A stretch of DNA of 64,000 bases, taken from contig NZ_CP107976.1 in the NCBI RefSeq assembly GCF_036099295.1, positions 7,440,001 through 7,504,000 of the forward strand, written 5' to 3'. This stretch comes from Streptomyces sp. NBC_00358. Its GTDB lineage: Bacteria; Actinomycetota; Actinomycetes; Streptomycetales; Streptomycetaceae. Below, piece by piece: positions 58,990 to 64,000 of this stretch. Position numbers and translations under genes: made by a program. Within the stretch, counting starts at the first letter, position 1; every line of letters starts with the position of its first letter. Below the pieces are notes generated by a model. That model saw only the letters and a program-made list of their open reading frames with translations. It was not told the DNA's origin and ran no database searches.

Positions 58990-59628
58990 ATGACGAGCAC
59001 CTTCCCCGACATCTCCATCAGCACGGAGCGGTTGGTCCTGCGTGCGCTCGACGAGGACGACGTGTCTCCGCTGGCCGAGATGATGAACGACGAGATGGTG
59101 GCGGCCTGGACGTCCATCCCGCAGCCGTTCACCGAGGACGGCGCCCGCGACTGGGTCAGCGACTACGCGCCCACGGAACGCGCGCGGGGGCGCGGACTCG
59201 ACCTCGCCGTCACCGAGTTCCTCACCCAGCGCCTGGTCGGCGTCATCCAGCTCGGCAAGACGAACTGGCGGGTGCGGTCCACCGAGCTCTCCTACATCGT
59301 CGCCCCCTGGGCGCGCGGTGAGGGCTACGCGTCCGAAGCCGCCCTCGCCACCGCCCGATGGCTCTTCCGCGACCAGAAGTTCGAGCGCATCGAGCTGCGC
59401 ACGGCCGCCGACAACACCGCCTCGCAGCAGGTCGCCCAGAAGATCGGCTGCATCAGCGAGGGAGTGCTGCGCAACGCCTGCATAGCGCGCACCCGGACCG
59501 AGGACGGATCCTGGGCCGACCTGCGCACCGACTTCATCGTGTGGAGCCTGCTGCCGGAGGACCTCGACGGCGTGGGCGGGCGCTTCGCCGACACCGGGGG
59601 CTACACCTCGTTCTCCGACTGGAACTGA
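58990..59628 (+). CDS. RimJ/RimL-type GNAT acetyltransferase
   Basis: A 212-residue acetyltransferase of the Acetyltransf_3 group: ISTERLVLRALDEDDVSPLAEMMND, GVIQLGKTNWRVRSTELSYIVAPWARGEGYASEAALATARWLF, and DNTASQQVAQKIGC. Relatives acetylate ribosomal protein N-termini or small molecules; substrate not known here. I use ATG 58990; a longer frame exists to 58885. Confidence 0.85.
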   Translation: MTSTFPDISISTERLVLRALDEDDVSPLAEMMNDEMVAAWTSIPQPFTEDGARDWVSDYAPTERARGRGLDLAVTEFLTQRLVGVIQLGKTNWRVRSTELSYIVAPWARGEGYASEAALATARWLFRDQKFERIELRTAADNTASQQVAQKIGCISEGVLRNACIARTRTEDGSWADLRTDFIVWSLLPEDLDGVGGRFADTGGYTSFSDWN

Positions 59629-59902
59629 ACCCCGGGCGGACGCACGGTGATCCGCGACGCCCCCTTCGGCGTACGGAACGATCGCGGGGGGTCATCCACG
59701 GTCGCGTCGAGTCATAGGGGTGCACGGCGTCCACCTCGCCGGACGCGGCGCCCCTGGACCCCGCATCCGTCTTCCGGGCACGCCGGAACCGCTCCCGCGC
59801 CACACCGCCGACACCCCGCCGCCGGGTCGCACCAGGTACCCTCACGGAGCCCGCCCGGGCTGCACCTGCCGACCTGCGAAGACCTTCTGGAGACTGACGA
59901 CG

Positions 59903-61114
59903 ATGGCCGACCGGGTCACGGTGATCGGCTGGGACGGCTCGCCGCCGACCGTCGCGGCGCGCTCCGCCCTCGGTGCCGCCACGCTGGTGGCCGGCGCGGC
60001 CCACCATCTCGCGCTCCCCGAAGTGCCCGAGGGCGCCGAACGCGTCCGGCTCGGCAGTGTCGCCCTCGCCGCCCGCCGGATCGCGGGCCACCGGGGCACC
60101 GCCGTCGTCCTCGCCGACGGGGACCCGGGATTCTTCGGCGTCGTACGCACCCTGCGCGCGCCCGAGTTCGGCCTGGAGGTCGAAGTCGTGCCCGCCGTCT
60201 CCTCGGTAGCCGCCGCCTTCGCCCGAGCCGGAATGCCCTGGGACGACGCACAAGTGGTCGTCGCACACAGCCGCACGCTGCGACGCGCGGTGAATGTATG
60301 CCGAGCCCACACCAAGGTGGCTGTCCTCACCTCACCTGGCGCGGGACCCGCCGAACTCGGGCTGCTCCTCGAAGGAGTGCACCGCACCTTCGTCATCTGT
60401 GAGGAACTCGGCACCAGTCGCGAACAGGTCACGATCCTGACCTCGGACAAGGCGGCCGACCACACCTGGCGCGACCCGAACGTCGTGATCGTCATCGGCG
60501 GCTTCGTGGCGGCGGCCGAGGGCGGCGGCTGGATCGCCGGCCGGGAGCCCGCCGGTGGACCGCGCGGCTGGGCGCTGCCCGCGCGGGCGTACGGCGGAGC
60601 ACTCGGCGAAGGCGAGACCGATCTGCTGCGCGCCGCCCAACTCGCCCGGCTGGGACCGCGCGTCGGCGACCTCGTCTGGGACATCGGCTCCGGCAGCGGA
60701 GCCTTCGCCACCGAGGCCGCCCGCACCGGTGCCGCCGTCATCGCGGTCGACCGCAGTCCGGGCTCCTGCGCCCGCACCGAGCACGCGGCCCGCCGCTTCG
60801 GCGTCCAGATGCAGATCGTGCACGGCAGCGCCCCGCACATTCTGGAAGACCTTCCCGAACCCGATGTCGTCCGCGTCGGCGGCGGGGGAGTGGCGGTCGT
60901 CTCCGCCGTCGCCGACCGCCGCCCCCAGGGCATCGTCACGCACGCCGCCACGCGCGACGCGGCCGAACTCATCGGCCGCGATCTGACCGAGCACGGCTAC
61001 GACGTCGAGTGCGCTCTCATTCAGTCCGTCGAACTCGACACAAGGGCCTGGACGGAGAAGGAGCGGAGCGTCGCGTTCCTGCTCAGCGGCCGTCTGCCGG
61101 ATCGCGCCCCGTGA
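59903..61114 (+). CDS. cobL: Precorrin-6Y C5,15-methyltransferase (CbiE-CbiT fusion)
   Basis: A 403-residue bifunctional enzyme that methylates C5 and C15 of the corrin precursor and decarboxylates its C12 acetate side chain in the cobalamin route. N-terminal CbiE tetrapyrrole methylase domain (about 1-200, DRVTVIGWDGSPP, VVLADGDPGFFGV, VVPAVSSVAAAFAR) and C-terminal CbiT Rossmann methyltransferase (about 230-400, VWDIGSGSGAFATEAARTGA). ATG at 59903. No cobalamin riboswitch was seen upstream. The next gene contains a BluB domain, also a cobalamin function. Confidence 0.93.
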   Translation: MADRVTVIGWDGSPPTVAARSALGAATLVAGAAHHLALPEVPEGAERVRLGSVALAARRIAGHRGTAVVLADGDPGFFGVVRTLRAPEFGLEVEVVPAVSSVAAAFARAGMPWDDAQVVVAHSRTLRRAVNVCRAHTKVAVLTSPGAGPAELGLLLEGVHRTFVICEELGTSREQVTILTSDKAADHTWRDPNVVIVIGGFVAAAEGGGWIAGREPAGGPRGWALPARAYGGALGEGETDLLRAAQLARLGPRVGDLVWDIGSGSGAFATEAARTGAAVIAVDRSPGSCARTEHAARRFGVQMQIVHGSAPHILEDLPEPDVVRVGGGGVAVVSAVADRRPQGIVTHAATRDAAELIGRDLTEHGYDVECALIQSVELDTRAWTEKERSVAFLLSGRLPDRAP

Positions 61115-61459
61115 TCCTGTTGTCGTACTGCGCGCGGTAGGCTGGCCGATCGTTGTACCGCTCCCGGGAGATCGGCCTTTCGTAGGCCAATGTCCGGAAA
61201 ACCCGCCCGTTTTGAGGCGTGTGTGGTACGGCAGAACCGGAGGACGCGCAACGTGGCGCAGTCCACAGCGGGCGCTCGCGGATCACGCTGTCGCGAGGGC
61301 GGGATGACCGGGACAATGCCAGTTAATGGCTTTGTCGTCTTTGTTGGCCGGTCGTTCGTGCCGCTGGGCACGCACGCTCGTTCTTCACTGTGGGGCGGTC
61401 GGTGCGCCGTTCCGGGCGAGCTGGACTTGGAAGCACTAACCGATGGGCGAGGGGTACGC
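61115..61459 (+). promoter_or_regulatory. Leader region of the BluB-domain gene
   Basis: About 345 bp without a gene. GGCCGATC (61144-61151) pairs with GATCGGCC (61170-61177) around a palindromic CTCCCGGGAG and is followed by TTT, a likely terminator for cobL. The rest is unusually AT-rich in places (for example GTTAATGGCTTTGTCGTC near 61323), which may mark a promoter. I looked for a B12-box and cobalamin riboswitch core and did not find one. Confidence 0.4.
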
Positions 61460-64000
61460 ATGACCGACACCGGCCAGGTCCCGGGCGAGGGATTGCCGGA
61501 GAGCGTAGGCATGGTGGAGCAGCCGGGCGTCACCACGCCGGGCGCGTACACCTTCGTCGACTCCTCCGAGAACCCCGTCGAGGACGACGACCTGCTCCTG
61601 ATGCCGGGCGCGCCGGGTGCCCAGGGCGCCTGGGGCAACGAGGTGCCGCCGCCGACCCCCATGCCCTTCACCGACGAGCCCGGCCCGCACGAGACGGACG
61701 GGCGGGACACCGGCGCGATCGACCTCGCCGCCGTCCGCGCCCCGAGCCCGGCGCCCGCCCCGCAGCCCGTGACGCCGCGCCGCCCGCTGCACCTCGGCCC
61801 GCCCACGCCCGACGGTTCGTCCAGCCCGGTGCGCTCCCTGGCCGACCGCGGACCCGCGGGTTCCCGCGTCGGCACCATGACGACTCCGGTCACTCCCCTG
61901 CGCCACGCGGGCCCGGCGACCGTCGGTCCTGAGTACCTGGACGTGCCCCCGCTCGGCGAGGCCCTGCCGCAGGGTGCGGTGCCGTGGGGGACTCCGCCGG
62001 TCGGCGGCGAGACCACCGCGGCGGAAACGGCCGTCACGGAGGCGGGACAGCAGCCCGGGTCCCCGGTGAGCGTGGAGGCCGAACCGGTTCCCGGGGCGCC
62101 GCAGGCCGTGGAGGCCGAGCAGCCGTCCGGGTTCGTACCGGTCCCCTTCGTCCAGGACCCGGCCCCGGTCCCGGCGTCGGCGCCGGACGCCGCACAGGTG
62201 TCGCTGCCGGCGGCGGACGTGATGCCGTCGGCCGACGTGATGTCGCTCGACCTCCAGGACCAGGTGGACGTACAGGTTCCCGAGGCCGCGCCCGCGCCGG
62301 ACGGTCAGCCTGCCCCGGAGGCTCCCGAGGCCGCGCAGTTCGCGGACGCCCCGTACCTCCAAGGCGAGCCCGACGCCGCCGGACAGGCCGGTGGTGAGGC
62401 GGAGGCCTTCGCGCCCGAGGCCGCACCGGTGCCGGTCGCCGAGGACGCCGCCGATGTCCTGCCCGCTCAGCACCTCGACCCGGCCGATGACCTCGCCGAG
62501 CCGCAGGCCCCGCAGCAGCTCGCCGGCGAGGAGGCGTACGGAGCAGGCCTCGCCGAGCCCGGAGCCCAGGACGCCGCGTTCCCCGAACCCGCCGCCCACC
62601 TGCCGGAACACGCTGTCCGATTCGTGGACGAGGCATCCCTGCCCGGGACCGAGCAGTCCCTCGGTGCCGGGGTCCCGCTCGCCTTCGAGGACCAGGAGTC
62701 CGCGCTGTCGGCGCTCTCCGCGCGCTCGGCGGAGGCCTCGCAGGGCGGCCAGGGCATCGTCCTCGACGACTTCCAGGACCGGCGGTTCACGGACCGGGCC
62801 GCGTTCGCCGAGAACGGCGCGGCCCTCTCCGAGGAAGCCGCCCCCGCCTACGAAAGCGCCGCCTTCGCCGGGCCCGGCACCGCCGACACCCCGCACGGCG
62901 TACCGGTGGGCGTGGCCGCGCACGCCGAGGCCCCGCACGCCGAGGCCACGGACCACTCCCACGGTGATCAGTACCACCCGGCCCACGGCGACCAGCACCA
63001 CGCGAGTGGCCCGGACCCGGCGGGCGTCCCCGGATTCCCCGGCGCGCCCCTCGTACCCCAGGCCGACCAGAGCCTCGGCCGGTTCGTGCCCGTGGACGGC
63101 ACGGTGCCGACGACTCCGCACCTGGCCCCGACCCCGCCGCACGGCATGACCGTGCTGCCGCTGCCCGCCGAGGAGGAGCAGCCGCCGGCCCAGGAGCACA
63201 CCGCAGCCGCGGCCGCCGTGGCGCCCGCCCCGGTCGACGAGACCGTGGCACAGGCGGAGCCGATCGTCCCGGCACCCGTGCCCGCCCCCCGGGAGGCGGA
63301 GGCCGCGCCCGAGGCCGTGCCCGTACCGGAACCGCTCGTCGCGGAGCCGGAACCCGTAGTCGCACAGCAAGCGGAGGACCTGCGCACCCAGGTCGCCGAC
63401 CAGGAAGAGAGCACGGCCGTGGCGGAAGACGTACGAGAGTCCACCGGCCCGGCGGCTCCCGGCTACAGCGACGCCGAGCGCGAGGCCGTCCTGCGCGTGA
63501 TCCGCGAGCGCCGTGACATCCGCAACGGCTTCCGCAGCGACCCGATCCCGCACGACGTGCTGCTGCGCGTCCTGGAGGCCGCGCACACCGCGCCCTCCGT
63601 CGGCCACTCCCAGCCCTGGGACTTCGTCGTCATCCGCTCCGCCGACACCCGGCGCAGCATGCACGAACTCGCCCAGCGCCAGCGCGAGGCCTACGCCAAG
63701 TCGCTTCCCAAGGGCCGCGCCAAGCAGTTCAAGGAACTGAAGATCGAGGCCATCCTCGACACCCCGGTCAACATCGTCGTCACCGCCGACCCGACCCGGG
63801 GCGGCCGGCACACCCTCGGCCGCCACACCCAGCCGCAGATGGCCCCGTACTCCTCCGCCCTCGCGGTCGAGAACCTGTGGCTCGCGGCCCGCGCCGAGGG
63901 CCTCGGCGTCGGCTGGGTCAGCTTCTTCGACGAGCGGGAGATGGTCCGCGCGCTGGGCCTGCCCGAGCACCTCGACGTGGTCGCCTACCTCTGCGTCGGA
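61460..64000 (+). CDS. Long disordered protein with BluB (dimethylbenzimidazole synthase) domain, partial
   Basis: The frame is open from ATG 61460 (GAGGGG upstream) to the window end, 847 codons. Residues about 1-665 are low-complexity and rich in Ala, Pro, Glu and Asp, with no fold I recognise. From about residue 670 the BluB fold begins: YSDAEREAVLRVIRERRDIRNGF, LEAAHTAPSVGHSQPWDFVVI, ELKIEAILDTPVNIVVTADPTRGG, NLWLAARAEGLGVGWVSF and VAYLCVG. BluB breaks down FMNH2 with O2 to the lower ligand 5,6-dimethylbenzimidazole. Streptomyces CobT proteins are often unusually long, so a BluB-CobT fusion beyond the edge is likely but not shown here. Joins cobL in cobalamin synthesis. Confidence 0.85.
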   Translation, partial: MTDTGQVPGEGLPESVGMVEQPGVTTPGAYTFVDSSENPVEDDDLLLMPGAPGAQGAWGNEVPPPTPMPFTDEPGPHETDGRDTGAIDLAAVRAPSPAPAPQPVTPRRPLHLGPPTPDGSSSPVRSLADRGPAGSRVGTMTTPVTPLRHAGPATVGPEYLDVPPLGEALPQGAVPWGTPPVGGETTAAETAVTEAGQQPGSPVSVEAEPVPGAPQAVEAEQPSGFVPVPFVQDPAPVPASAPDAAQVSLPAADVMPSADVMSLDLQDQVDVQVPEAAPAPDGQPAPEAPEAAQFADAPYLQGEPDAAGQAGGEAEAFAPEAAPVPVAEDAADVLPAQHLDPADDLAEPQAPQQLAGEEAYGAGLAEPGAQDAAFPEPAAHLPEHAVRFVDEASLPGTEQSLGAGVPLAFEDQESALSALSARSAEASQGGQGIVLDDFQDRRFTDRAAFAENGAALSEEAAPAYESAAFAGPGTADTPHGVPVGVAAHAEAPHAEATDHSHGDQYHPAHGDQHHASGPDPAGVPGFPGAPLVPQADQSLGRFVPVDGTVPTTPHLAPTPPHGMTVLPLPAEEEQPPAQEHTAAAAAVAPAPVDETVAQAEPIVPAPVPAPREAEAAPEAVPVPEPLVAEPEPVVAQQAEDLRTQVADQEESTAVAEDVRESTGPAAPGYSDAEREAVLRVIRERRDIRNGFRSDPIPHDVLLRVLEAAHTAPSVGHSQPWDFVVIRSADTRRSMHELAQRQREAYAKSLPKGRAKQFKELKIEAILDTPVNIVVTADPTRGGRHTLGRHTQPQMAPYSSALAVENLWLAARAEGLGVGWVSFFDEREMVRALGLPEHLDVVAYLCVG

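Noticed and set aside
61115..61459. Cobalamin riboswitch before the BluB-domain gene
   Set aside because: No B12-box-like sequence or matching pairing was seen; only a hairpin terminator and AT-rich patches.
61436..63970. 844-codon minus-strand frame opposite the BluB-domain gene
   Set aside because: The plus strand encodes a clear BluB fold and has a ribosome site; the minus frame is Gly/Arg/Leu-rich noise.

Overview
The window is chromosomal DNA of a Streptomyces-type actinomycete. The signs are very high GC with G/C-ending codons, frequent GTG starts, many TANNNT -10 boxes lying 5-8 nt before a start codon (leaderless genes), twin-arginine and lipoprotein exports, and the gene sets infC-rpmI-rplT, pheST, argCJBDR, metNIQ and cobL in an arrangement I recall from the Streptomyces core. 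I saw no phage region, no complete insertion sequence, no tRNA or rRNA and no CRISPR array, and noticed no in-frame TTA codon. Most of it is core chromosome.

Layout. 1-2.6 kb: membrane protein plus mycosin-type subtilase (type VII secretion-associated). 2.6-5 kb: serine hydrolase, SseB-like and DUF1844 proteins. 5.3-7 kb: infC (probable AUC start), rpmI, rplT and a strong terminator. 7-13 kb: SpoU rRNA methyltransferase, PAS histidine kinase, pheS-pheT. 13-22.7 kb: PP2C phosphatase, HTH/TPR regulator, Nudix, hydroxyacyl-CoA dehydrogenase, GH10-like exported protein, DUF1918, and an EamA transporter divergent from a MocR regulator. 22.7-28.8 kb: C-rich satellite, degenerate histidine phosphatase, MerR-controlled AhpD/CMD-like gene, LysR effector domain without HTH, SecD-head lipoprotein, sigma-factor relic, VOC protein. 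29-34 kb: argCJBDR with an ArgR-type promoter.

34-42 kb: the most interesting block. A five-gene minus-strand operon encodes two ferric-reductase-like flavocytochromes, two exported FMN-binding proteins with three flavinylation sites, and an ApbE flavin transferase. It is divergent from an OmpR-family two-component system. The shared intergenic region carries seven CTCAGAG-like heptamers in 11-bp-period groups facing both ways. I read this as a two-component-controlled electron conduit from NAD(P)H through heme to covalently flavinylated proteins outside the membrane. Electron donor, acceptor and trigger are unknown.

42-47 kb: L,D-transpeptidase, PPOX-like protein, a secreted duplicated Cys-bounded protein, then argG and argH. 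47-55.7 kb: aldo-keto reductase, TetR-MFS efflux pair, a 181-bp MITE at the stop codon of an acyltransferase gene, a Tat-exported phosphodiesterase, sigma-like factor, GNAT, two membrane proteins, HAD phosphatase. 55.8-58.9 kb: metNIQ methionine importer preceded by a 28-codon Cys/Met-ended upstream ORF and hairpins, a likely attenuator. 59-64 kb: GNAT, cobL (CbiE-CbiT fusion), and a protein with about 670 disordered residues followed by a BluB domain, cut by the window end and possibly continuing into CobT.
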